DNA of 64,000 bases. Source: Candolleomyces eurysporus (Eukaryota; Basidiomycota; Agaricomycetes; Agaricales; Psathyrellaceae). Numbering within the stretch: position 1 is the first letter of the stretch; every line of letters starts with the position of its first letter. The translations under genes were made by a program, and so were the position numbers. Location of the stretch: the NCBI GenBank assembly GCA_027579435.1, contig JANBPK010000720.1, positions 1 to 64,000 on the forward strand. Reading direction: 5' to 3'. The notes beneath the pieces are model-generated. The model was not told where the DNA came from and did no database searches. It saw only the letters and a program-made list of their open reading frames with translations. Positions 10,001 through 20,960 of the stretch are shown in pieces.

Positions 10001-13000
10001 GAGATGGACGGTTGGATTCGTCGGTTGTGTGGTGCGGGGGAAGCGCCAGGAGGCGTTCAAGGTCCGCTACGGTTACTCAGTTAGTCAGCGAGCTGGACAT
10101 GATAAGATGATGTTATATGGACTATGTTACAGAAAAACGAGGCTTTCGCGAGGCTATTGATGCCTATACATGTCTAATTGGTGTTTGTGCGATGACAGAG
10201 GTTCGGAGAAGCTCGCCGTGTTGGGCAGGGCGGGCGGGAGCAGAGTTGCCGCATCGACTCTGTTTTGACGAAAGATCTGACGCAGTAGAGTTCTCAATCT
10301 GCTGATGTTTCTGGAAGCCACAGCGCTTGAAGGCCCATTTCCGGGCTGCGCTGATGTACTTTCTGTCAATATGAGTCTCATGCATCAATATATTCGGTCT
10401 GGATCCACATGAAATTACAGGGACACAGCAAGGCGCAGAGCCGCTGGAACCACGAATGACGTTCACTTTACCCCGCCTGAGCATAGTACTGAGGTAATAT
10501 GAGAACCTCGCGGTACATCATATGAGAAACTAATTCAATTGGTACAGCTGACTCGCAACTTGTCAGAAGATAAATGACATTTCCTGGAGTGTTATCTTCT
10601 GCCGACTGACGAATATTACTCCCTTCAAGGTCGACCCTGCCATGCATTACTACGGCCCCCGCCCCATCACCGATGTTCTATGGGTCCTCCATCACCATAT
10701 ATCGAAGAGAAGGGGTGACCAACCACAGCGGAAATGAGCGACGTTCTCCCATGCACATGCACAAGCAATCGATATGTCGAAGGAAGCCTCGCCATGGTGC
10801 GCGACATGTACAATCAGTGATCGAGATGTAAATTGGATGATCAGTCGCGTCATCGTCGCCCCCGAACAAAGTGTGGCGTACGCATTTTCACTGCACTATA
10901 TCGTTTGCGCTCAAACGCCTTCGACCATGCAGCTTGCTTGGTTGAATGTATCTATCTATGTATGAAAAAGCGATAACCTGAAACACGAAAAGACGCCCTT
11001 GCCCTTTGCAATGTGCCACTGGCAGGAAATCGAAAACCAACTGAATGTTCCTGAACACTGGTACCTTCCTTGGTAAAAAACACGTTGCACGCCCAAAACA
11101 CGTTTTCTTCTCTGTCATCGAATTTCCCCGCGAGTGGGTGGCTACCGAAGGGGCCAACAAACCATTACCGTTGATATGTTTTTGACCTTCCGTCTTGGTT
11201 CGCCCGGTACAGTTCCTGTGCGAAAATGAATGCCTCCGCGTTAACAAATATTCTAACTTTGGGATACCGAGACGGGAGGGCCTGCCTGTCTGAACCACAC
11301 ATTCCATAACACTAAATACTCACTAGTATATATCTCATCTCCCGTTTTCGCGCGACTTATCGGTATCGGATTATTTGCTTCATGCAGGGTCCAAACATCT
11401 ATAACAGTCTGTCAGTATATGTGCAAATGCGATGAATGCCCCGGTCCATTGACCGTAGACGTAGTAGACTTCTAGAACCGAGCAGACCATTATGAGAGAG
11501 AGAGACCTCGGAGGGTAGGAAGTGTTCTGTTCTAATCGATGTGGCAATCGAAGTTTCAGCCAACATGGGCCGTATTGAATGCGAGAGAAAGAGCGGTGAT
11601 TCGGATTCTATCTGATGATCACTTTTTTTCTGGAGGTGAAAGACCTCGAGGGGTGTACATAACGTACGCTGTTGCAACTCTGAAACTCTAACTTGGTTCG
11701 AATGTTCAATGGTCTTGTTCTGGTGACATGGCGCACGGTAGGCGGTCTTAGGGTGGTCCTGTGGCATTAGTCTCTCTCGTAAGTAGTAGATCCCCTGCTG
11801 GCAGCGTGGACAGACGACTCTGGTCTGGGTTCTGCTCCTAGGCCAGAAGAGCAGCGCTATCAGCTACCGCAGAAATCCAAGGCCGGGCGACGCTGGGTTT
11901 TCGCTCAGTACAGTCATCTGTGCCATAATCCGGAGCGACGAGAAGCCCGCGAACGCCTGGGAGTCCGAGTCTGCCGTAGGTTTGTTGAGAGGAGGACTGT
12001 CGGTCCGTGGTTTATCCACCTTGTACTATTCAGACGGTCGTATGTCCGACTCCGGAGGACTCGAGGTGAGGATCCGCCGTAAGCAAACTAGTCTATTTCA
12101 ACGATGTGTCACAGCGTGGAGCAAGGTAAAGAGAAAGAAAAGGAAAAGGTGACCCAATACCGGGGGACCCTGGGGGTGATCATCTGTTCCTGGCAATCCG
12201 AGGACTCGATGAGTTAACGTTTAACGTTCAAAGGGGTAGTGAAATGGAAAAACACCGACCAGGTTAAGGCCTTGACAGAAAACAGCTGCAAATAACGGAG
12301 CTGCAGTATTGAGTTGTTATCTTGAAGGTGAGGTGAGTGAATTCAAAGGAACGTTGCAAATCGGGTGCGTTGCCTTTTCCCTTTCTCAACAGCAAATTGT
12401 AAAGAGTCGCATTTGAAAAGCGGATCTTTGGTGTATAGGATCCCAAAAGAAACAGTTAGAATCCCTTTCGTATGGACCCTTACAAGGTCGGCATTCAATG
12501 GCGAATCACTGCTGAGAAAATTGAAAGCGTCAGTCGACAATGTAAATGGTTTATAGTGGAAGGGACGAACCGAGCTTATCTGAAACTGAGCCCTTGAGCA
12601 CGAGGACCACACGCACACCCAAGGCTTTCCAAACGCGATGAGATAGAGTTACGAGAGTGAGTAGATGAAATAGAATAGATTCTGCAAGCAGGGGTAATAT
12701 ATAATATGCAGGTAGGAAGAAACGATGAGCTACTTCGCCACCCTCTCGCGATGATTAGCTGTAGTACAAAACATAGTTCGTTCGTGGAAGAAGGTCGTCA
12801 AGAATCATGAGATATATGTAGGGAAGGGGGGGAAATGGGGGTGATGATGAGGCGTAGCGAGGATCGTAGGAAAATTCGTGCCAAAAAAATGAAACGGGAG
12901 AGGAAAAAAAGAAAAAAGCAAAAGAAAAACAAGAAAATAACACGACGAGAGAAGTTCGCTCTAGATCTTCTCCTACTCTGTTCAGCCAGCGGTATAACAA

Positions 13001-13865
13001 TCTTGGTATCCATAAGTCCGAGCTTCAACAAGGGTGGTGTGGTATCGGCAATCAGATTCGAGTGGCGATAAACCGTCTTCAATTTGGAAAGAGGAGGAGA
13101 GGAAGGGGGAAAAACGGGGCTGAATGAACGTGGTGCAGGGTTGTGGNCAAACAAAAAAAAAGGCGGACGCAAAACAGAGGAAGGATAGGGAGAAGCCAAA
13201 TGTTGCCGTCGGAACGTGGCCCAATGCTGACGGGAGGAAATGGAATTACTCCCAGCTCCGAAATGTGATGATATGATGTGGGGAGATAGTGGCGAAAGAT
13301 CCGGCAGGTGGCAATAGACCTCGGTTGTGCATTGAAAGGGTGGGTGGATTCTCCAGGAATCCAGGGGACTCTGGTCCATGCATCTCGAGGACCAAGGACA
13401 AACAAGACTGTCTGTCGTCGAATTCGCCATATGCGTCCGTTCTCTTGGAAGGCGAGGCGCCAGCCGACGAGTTTTCTTTGGAAAACGAATCACCATCGAT
13501 CGACGAGATGAAAGGGCAGCATGTGATCTAGAATCAAAACACGCTGCATAGGTTATGGGCCTGCACACCAATTCGACATCGAGTCGCCAATTCCGTGTAG
13601 CAGTTGCGGATGTGTTTCTTCGACGAGCGCACGGCGCCAGCTTCGTGGTTCCCATACGTAGTCCATATCTTTGTGTAGTAGAACTTCTCGTGGAACATGA
13701 GTGGAGTGAGGCATGAACCCGATGCAATGCGTGCCGCAGCAAATAGTGAGGAGCATGAGGAGTGAGAAAAAGGAGGAAAAATAGGAAAACAAGATAGAAA
13801 GCAAGAGGGGATCCAAAGAAGAAAGATGCTGAGGAGCGTAGATAGGATGAGGGTGGGGAAACAAA
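10001..13865. other. Gene-poor stretch, nothing assignable
   Basis: Nearly 3.9 kb upstream of the 3' end of the second bHLH gene. Open frames up to 314 codons exist (minus strand, 12.8-13.7 kb) but lack motifs and look compositional. An A/G-rich tract at about 12886-12945 and an A-run at 13152-13160 are probably the U- and C-rich 3' untranslated region of the bHLH gene. No tRNA-like or repeat structure was recognised. Confidence 0.45.
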
Positions 13866-14966
13866 TCAGAAGCCGTTTTCTGACGCGGACGGGCTGGAAT
13901 GGGCCGATGGAGGTTGCTGGCCTTTGACAGAGGTGAGTGAGTGACCCGAGGGCCCATCCGGCGGGGGCGAGATGGGTCTGGGACCGTCGGCAGCATGCCC
14001 GGGGGAGGGAGTGTTGTTCGCGCTGAGCGAGATCTTCTCGTTGACGTTGCGCAGCCGTTGCATCTCGTTCTCGAGAGCGGTGATGCGGGCTTGCAGGTCT
14101 TTGTTCGCCTGCTCCAAGGCCATAATGTGGTTGGTCGCTGCAGAGAAAGACGGTATGTGAGCNGGGGGAAAAGGCTGAAAGAAGATGGAATTTGCATACC
14201 TCTTTCCAGCAGAGAGACCTTGCTGCTCTTCTGGTTCGAAACCGGGAGGACATCCTTCAGTTTCGCGTAGCCGTCTCGGAGTTCGTCTCGTCGACGTTGC
14301 TCGGCCTCTATCCTCTGCCTTCGAGTAGCCTCCTTGCGAGAGTGAGCAAGGTTTTCCACTGCGTACGCTACACCCATGTTATCGTCGTCGTCTGAGTCGT
14401 GAGACCGGCTGCGTCTGCGGCCTGCTGAGCTAGTGGGAGAAGGGGTGGGGTTGTAGCGGACGCTGGTACGGTGAACGAGGCTATTTGCTCGGGACGAGGA
14501 GGGTGAATTTGCGCCGCTGCTATTGGAGTGGTGGTAAAGGCCGTCTGCAGAAGTCTCGGATCCGGAAACGGGAGGAGACAATGGACCCCCACCATATAGG
14601 TCTGGGGAAGCTGGCGGAGTGGAACCCGTAAGCGGCAGGGGGCCATGAGGCGGTGGTGAATACACGTTCACATTGGCCTGATATTGATGTGTCCCCATCA
14701 CACCAAGATGGTGATATTGAGGAACGGCAGGCGCATGCATATCCATAGCTTCATGGCACGAGAAAAGATTATCGGATGAACACGAGTCAGAGGAAATGAG
14801 GGACATACCACGCGTCTGGGGGGGCGTGTTGGGCTGGCGGATAGGCCATCTGGGTATTGTAGGCCATGTTGTAGGAATCGTCCTGAGAGTAAAAGTATGA
14901 CTGGCCACCGGGTAATGGGTTATGATCATCCCCGAGAGGATGGTGCTGCTGCTGCTGCTGGTCCAT
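13866..14966 (-). CDS. bHLH-leucine zipper transcription factor (paralogue 2)
   Basis: Three exons on the minus strand: 14809-14966, 14200-14748 and 13866-14137. The protein begins MDQQQQQHHPLGDDH, has a Ser/Pro-rich middle, an acidic patch (SHDSDDDDN) and a bHLH: basic region RKEATRRQRIEAEQRRRDEL, then RDGYAKLKDVLP, loop VSNQKSSKVS and helix 2 LLERATNHIMALEQANKD, continuing into a zipper that ends NEMQRLRNVNEK. The C terminus is Pro/Ser-rich. Exon 1 ends in phase 2 while exon 2 needs phase 1. The seven-G run at 14818-14824 is the likely cause; one base fewer restores the frame and gives about 325 residues. Introns inside LLER|A match the first bHLH gene. The gene is divergent from the disordered-protein gene at 15.8 kb. 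An E-box-binding nuclear role is inferred from the family. Confidence 0.88.
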
Positions 14967-15805
14967 TGCGAAGGGGGCGGTCGTGTCGTCTGAGCGCAAG
15001 CGAGAGGGCGGGGTCGTGGCGATCGTCGTGGCAGAAAGGGGAGCGGACGTGAATAAAAGGCGACGCGATGGCGAAGGGGAAGAAAAGGAAGAAACGGGGC
15101 GACGGAAAGCAGAAAAGTGGTTCTCGAAGAAAAGGACGAGAGCCAACCTTTACGCCACTCCAATTCCGTGTTAGTCCTCCTTGTTTGGTCACTGCTTAGA
15201 TCTGGCTCTAAACACTTTTTTGCACTTTGCTCTTCTGATTTCTGTGCTGGATACACATTCACATAATAGTTCTAATTGTTGCAGTGGTCCCTATAGACTG
15301 CGCTGGGGAGACGGGGACAGCAGCAGTTGCGATGGCCACCTCCTTGTCTGCTAAGAACTATACAATACTGCAGACCATAAACATCTACCAGGTATCCCAC
15401 CCCCGTCAGGCCAGCGTCGCAACGCCCCAGACAGGCGGCATGCACGCCGATGTTGAAACCGCAACGGGCAGCCTTGACTGCAGCGCGCCTTCCCTTTTCA
15501 GCACAAGTTCCCACCCCTGCACATATTCCAACTTGGGGGCTTGTTCTTCCAATCTTATGACTGGCTGAGCTCGTCTGTCCACGTCGTCGACGGCCCTCCC
15601 CCTGCCCTCTGGAGCTCTGCTGCGTCCTGGGACCCGGTCTGTCCCCACCATTCCGTGCCAGAGGAACCCTTCGAATCGGTTGCTGTTACGTGAGTTGCAT
15701 GCTTCGTTGAACCACTGCTTGACCGACATGCCTGGACAGGAACTGTAATGATTTTTGCTGGTATAAGAAATCTATAGCAGCTGCGCCATAAATAATCATT
15801 CCACC
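14967..15805. promoter_or_regulatory. Shared upstream region of two divergent genes
   Basis: About 840 bases separate the ATG of the second bHLH gene (minus) from the ATG at 15806 (plus), so both promoters must lie here. The side next to the bHLH gene is C/T-rich on its coding strand (leader). No clear TATA box or operator was identified. Confidence 0.4.
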
Positions 15806-18800
15806 ATGTCCACTATCATGTCGACCGTAGAACCCAACGATACGCCCCGCTCCTCCCAACGCTCCTCCGTCTCTGCAGCAGTCTCTCCAACATGGCGTCC
15901 CCCAAAGGCTCCATTGCCCCCGCATCGGCTCGCAAAACTCGCGAATGCCCTCGGAGTATCCACCCCTCTGCCTGCCAGTCTGAACTATCCAAGTCCAGGC
16001 ACCCCTTCTTTCCTCTCTCGCTCGGTTTCCGAGTCGGCAGGCCCTCCCGATTACCTTCGACGATCTCCAACGCCCTCCGCCACGTCTTCAAGAAGCTTTG
16101 CTCCGCCAAATCCACAGACTTCCAAGTTTCTGCTTCATGTTGTCCCTCCAATGCACCTACCCCACGACTCTGACGCTTCTAACGACTCGGACATGACGCC
16201 CCCACCCCCAACCGCTTCCGGCTACCACACCCAATTTCGCCGGGGCACGCTCGTTCCAGTCCACCCTACCTTGCAAGCCCAGCTAGGTGCAATCGCAAAG
16301 GAGTATGCCTTGCCCAGCACGGCCGGTATGGTTCTCTACCTCGTCTCAGCCAACGCGGCCCAGAGTCCGGTTAGTTCTGACCTCCAGACTCCCGGTTTTG
16401 GCGATGACCTCCATGAACCTGGCCCGAGGCTCTCCGAAGACATTTGGCGACATTTATGGACTCGCGTTGTGCAAGCTGAACAACGAGACGGAAATATGCT
16501 GCTCCCACCAAGAAGTCCGACCCCTTTAACCCTAGGCACGCCTTCCACCCCCTTCCTCCCCCAAGAATTTAATCGCAGTCACCTGTCCCCCTCCCCCTCC
16601 CCCATCTCACCACGTCCAAGCTATGGCCTGCCTACCTCACCGTCACCGGCCTCATCTTTCTCTGACCTGCGGTCCAACACAAAATCTGCCCCTCCATCAA
16701 GCGCGTCTGCGACGCAATCTGAACCCGACACCCCTAACACCTCAGTCAGCGAGTTGCGGGCAGATTCTTTCGATCTCCCAGGCTTGAATTCCCCTTCACT
16801 CATTCCGATCCTCGCCAAGGTCGAATTCGACATTGATCGAAGAAAGGCTGGCTGGTATGATCGTTGGTTGAAGAGCAGAAGGGACAACCATGCCAAGCGG
16901 TTAGGGAGTCGCAAAGACAGCTCAGTCGAGAAAACCGTTGAAGAATCTGAAAAAGCAAAAGACAAAACTCCTGTCATCCCCTTGATGATTGGACGGAAAG
17001 AAACTGCTAGTCCGCTCGGGATACTACCTTCTGATCCGTCGAATGAATCGGCCATTGACGCTGCTGGATACGAGCAATTAAGCGATACCCAGGAAGGAGA
17101 TTCGGATTCGGACGATGATATGGACGATTTCGCCGAGGATTCGACGGCGAGGGTATCATCGATTGTCGAAAAGAAGGACCCTCTGGAAGACGTCTTTGGT
17201 TCTGATGCAGATACCTGGCAGGACATGAAGGCAGAGCGAAGGAACACACACGAAATCGACCCCGATAATATCGACCTTTCTCTCACAGCGGGTGACCTCT
17301 CAGAAGAACCCTCTTTCGGTGGTGACATGGACGAGAGTCGTTTCACGACCAGGGAAGAGGAAGAGGTCCGCGAATTGCTGGATCGTATGTCTCAGAGTGG
17401 GAAGACGACGCCTGATCCATATTCTGCGTCTTCTCCTCAAAGCATATCCAAGAAAATACCTCCACCTCTGGTTCTGGTTCCAAACGAGAGTTCCAGCCCC
17501 GTCATCGCGGCTGAGGCTAGCCCACTGCCGAGCGCTACAGCAACAGGAGCCAAGTTGGCTTATCTCGACAGCCCCGACAATGGTTCAGATCTGGAGGGGA
17601 GCGAATACCGGTCCAGGAGCCCCTCTGAATCCGAGAAGCGTGCTGGTGCCCTTTTCGAAGATTTAGACCTCGGTTTGGACCCCAGCGAAGATGTGAGTGA
17701 TTTTGCTATTTTCCCGAGAACCGAACTGAATATGTTTTTGGTGAAAAGTACGACGACGACGATCCATATGACCGGAGAAAGAGTCAGATCGTGATGCGGC
17801 AACAGTTGGATGAGATTGAAAGGGTGAAGTGTATTCCTTTTCAGCCATAAAAGAGTCCGAGAATCTGACCCATGGGTCCCAGACACTCGCACAGCTGTCT
17901 CCCCGGTTTGCGAACGCAGATCTGGAAGAAGAGATGGATAAGAGTTACCATTCGATGTCAACTCTTTCGCCGGGTTCGCCTATGAAGCTCACGCTTTCGC
18001 CTCTCCGAAATTCGGAGGCAGGGGGTTCTCGATTGGCGCAGCATTCAGATCATCAGGAAGGAGCCACTCCGTAAGTGATTTGGGCATTGTTGCGAAGAAT
18101 TCCCTTTTAATTTAATTTCTTTCATTTCATATTCATTCAGCGGTGCATCGTGGCCTGCTGTGCCATTTTCCCAAATCAAGGATACTTCTTCATCTTCAAA
18201 TGATGGCGCTAACAGGCCACCGTCTCCCCCAAAGTTGGCTCTGAATGGAGTTACGACCTCTGCGCCCCCTTCTTTCAAGCCAAACAGTGGGGATGAAGTT
18301 TCTCCCGAGACCATCCTGCGCAAAAAGAAATTGGAAGAGGAGCAGGGACTGTTTGGCAACCCGTCGACTGACAGCCCTGTAATTCCGTTATCACCAGATC
18401 CTTTCGGACGCTATTCGTCTTCGACACTAGACCCTCCGATCATTTCAGCTCCCGAAGGATGGGATACTGCGACTGTGGGTCGAACCTCTGTCCAACTCGG
18501 CGATGGTGAGAACCAGGACACACCGAAACGTGCGCGTTCTGGAACGACCAGTCGCTTTTCCACTGATTCATTGGTGGAACCGGCACCCGTGGCTGCACCA
18601 GCCAAATCGAATCGTGGCACTCTGATGTCCGTGAAGAGTATCAAGAATCTTTGGAGAAAGAGTAACAAGGGTGATAAGGAGAAGGAGAAGGCGGAGAAGG
18701 CCCAGGCCGCGTCTGCATCGGGAAGAGTATCTCCTGCTGTCCCTCAGCGACCGGAACGCCCGTCACAAGAAACGCTGGACTTGCCTGATGTACCGCCTCT

Positions 18801-19711
18801 GNCCCCCCAACGCGTCTTTTGGACGGATATCACCCCAACCAATTCCTGGGAGTTCGGACATGAATAGACGCCCATCCCAAGACAGTGGGATGCAGGGTCG
18901 CGCTTCACTGGAGCAGTCCCGACGTCCATCGCAAGATATGCCAAGACCCCCTCAAGGTGTCCCTGCTCAGATGATGTATCCGGGCCTGTCTGTGCCGCCG
19001 TACGCCAATGCTACGAGAACCAACACTCAGCCTATTGTTCCGGCTCAAATGCTTTCCAATCGACCCGGATCTAATCTCGTGGGCCTACGGTTTGACCAGG
19101 AGTCACCCTACCCCAACCCAGTTCGTCAAAGACCGCCATCGCCTCCACAAAATTTCCCGCCACCGCATATGCAGGGCCATCCTTCTCAGCTCGCCTCGAT
19201 CCCGGAACAAGAGGCTCTCGCTCGTAGGTCGCTCAGCCAGAAGTGGGGTTCGACCTCTTCAAACGGACACAATCATTTCCCTCAGGATCCTCCCGGACAG
19301 CAGCAGCAGCAGCCTCAGCAGCGCGTGAGCTTTGACAGGCAGAGCAATGCTTCCGTCCGGACGAATGGGAGTTATGCNCCNAGCCTGAATGGCCGGAAAA
19401 CGAGCATCTCGTCGGACCTTGCTCCGCAGCTGAGCCCGAGGATGCCTGACCACTTTGGCGGCGGCAGGAGTCCACCGTCGTTCACGGGCTCGGAGCATTC
19501 GATGAGGTCGCCTACGTCTCCGATGGAACAGTCGGGCTCGCCGCCTACGCAGTATCATCGGCCGTTGGGTGCCCGATCGGTGTCGCCTGCTGCGTCGTTT
19601 GCGTCGTCCCATGCGTCGATTGACGAGTCGCAGTTTGAGATTGTGTCGCCGAAGATGCAGGGTGGGATGGGGTACCCGAATGTTCATTATAATGGGAACG
19701 TAGGGTCATGA
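15806..19711 (+). CDS. Large Ser/Pro-rich, mostly disordered protein, function unknown
   Basis: Four exons: 15806-17692, 17749-17823, about 17883-18070 and 18141-19711, giving about 739 residues. The third exon could start at 17862 instead, still in frame. The N terminus contains PPHRLAKLANALGVSTPLPA. The most conserved-looking part is FRRGTLVPVHPTLQAQLGAI followed by AKEYALPSTAGMVLYLVS, with PRLSEDIWRHLWTRVVQ a little later, then a helical VEFDIDRRKAGWYDRWLKSR. The rest is Ser/Pro/acid-rich, with a poly-Gln patch near 19303 and a basic KSIKNLWRKSNKGDKEKEKA segment. The N at 18802 is a surplus base before a C-run: removing it joins the two frames. The Ns at 19378 and 19381 are ordinary in-frame ambiguities. 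I do not recognise the family; a scaffold or signalling role would be a guess. Confidence 0.8.
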
Positions 19712-20960
19712 TCCCGGTGGTTGGTTGGACATTTGCCTTTTGCGTTTTTGCTTTTTTTTCTCTCTCCTCGTTTTCCTTTTTTCTGCTTCTAGATTGCATT
19801 TAAATAGTATCTCTCGTACGAGGTGTAGCTTATCCTGCACTATTTTGTTTTCCTATTCCCTTTTTACTACTACTCTTTTGAGTATATACCTATCTATTGT
19901 TTCAGCCAGTATCCAGTAGTAATCCANCGAATGAGTGTACGTAGCCCAACTCTTCTTNTTTTTTCCCCCTCTTCAAAGTGACGTTGCTTCGAATTCGTTA
20001 TCCGTTCAAGTTGTCCTTTCTCCTGCTTCGTCTCACGCATCTTTTCCACTTTGTGTGCAGGNTTTTTTTTCTGTATTACTTTAGATCATNTCCCTCACGT
20101 TTTTCAAGATGCTTGAGCGCATCTGTTGTGTTCTTCCTCCCCCATTCCTCATCTACAACATCATATATACTACGTGCGTTCATACATACATACTGGGCTG
20201 TCTGTCTGTTCTTCGATACCTCTCCATAGTTTTACTACGCATTTTCCAATGACAATCCAGCAAAATACCCAACCCAACCTTCGAGCTTTTAACGGCAGTT
20301 TGATCCAGTTGCATGTAAGCGATCGAGTGAAATAGAGCCTGCGAGACGGGAGANGNNNNNNNNNNNNNNNNNNNNNNNNTTGTAGNANNGAGGAGTCTCT
20401 CATATTTGCCAGAAAAAAGCTAATCATTAAACTCCTCACAANTTGAATGAACATCGAACATCGAACTACGTATCACNAAAAAANGAGAAGGGAAACCAAT
20501 CGTTCGTCACAGAAATCATGCAGCAGAAATATGGCGTAAAAGTAAGCTGGAANNCCAGGGGGGGAAAATAAAACATATTTTTCGTTGGTTGGNTGGCCAG
20601 AATATTTGTCTTGATTGAATNCGAATCGTCGAAAAAAAGAGTAATCAAACTATACATCCAGTGAAAGAAGGGGCGTTACAGTATGTTTGTTATNAANCGA
20701 AGAGGTATAGGGATATACATATCTCGTATACCGAAAAAGAAGAAGAAAAAGGCGCTATAGCTAGCCCCAAAGAACGACGCNAAAATCAACTCGCGTTGGT
20801 AATGGGTAATAAGCGAAGGAGGTAAGAGTACAAAGTCAAGAGAATGGTAATTAAACCGTGATTTCCATATCCATGTATTGAGTAACACAGACAGCTGTGC
20901 GTGGGTGAGGGTACGAGAGAGAGNGNCAGACAGGTNGNGNNTGTAGGGGGATTACTAGGA
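19712..20960. other. Intergenic region with assembly gap
   Basis: Two 3' ends converge here. 19712-20250 is T-rich with poly-pyrimidine runs, consistent with the 3' untranslated region of the upstream gene. 20354-20379 is a run of N (gap), with more scattered Ns to about 20940. No coding sequence is visible. Confidence 0.6.

Noticed and set aside
9595..10110. 171-codon plus-strand open frame as a gene of its own
   Set aside because: No family pattern and no leader; at most part of the unresolved spliced candidate.
12798..13742. 314-codon open frame on the minus strand
   Set aside because: Runs through the presumed 3' region of the bHLH gene, contains an N, has no motifs and overlaps other equally long chance frames.
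16621..17346. 241-codon open frame on the minus strand
   Set aside because: Shadow of the Ser/Asp-rich disordered protein on the plus strand; composition mirrors its codons.
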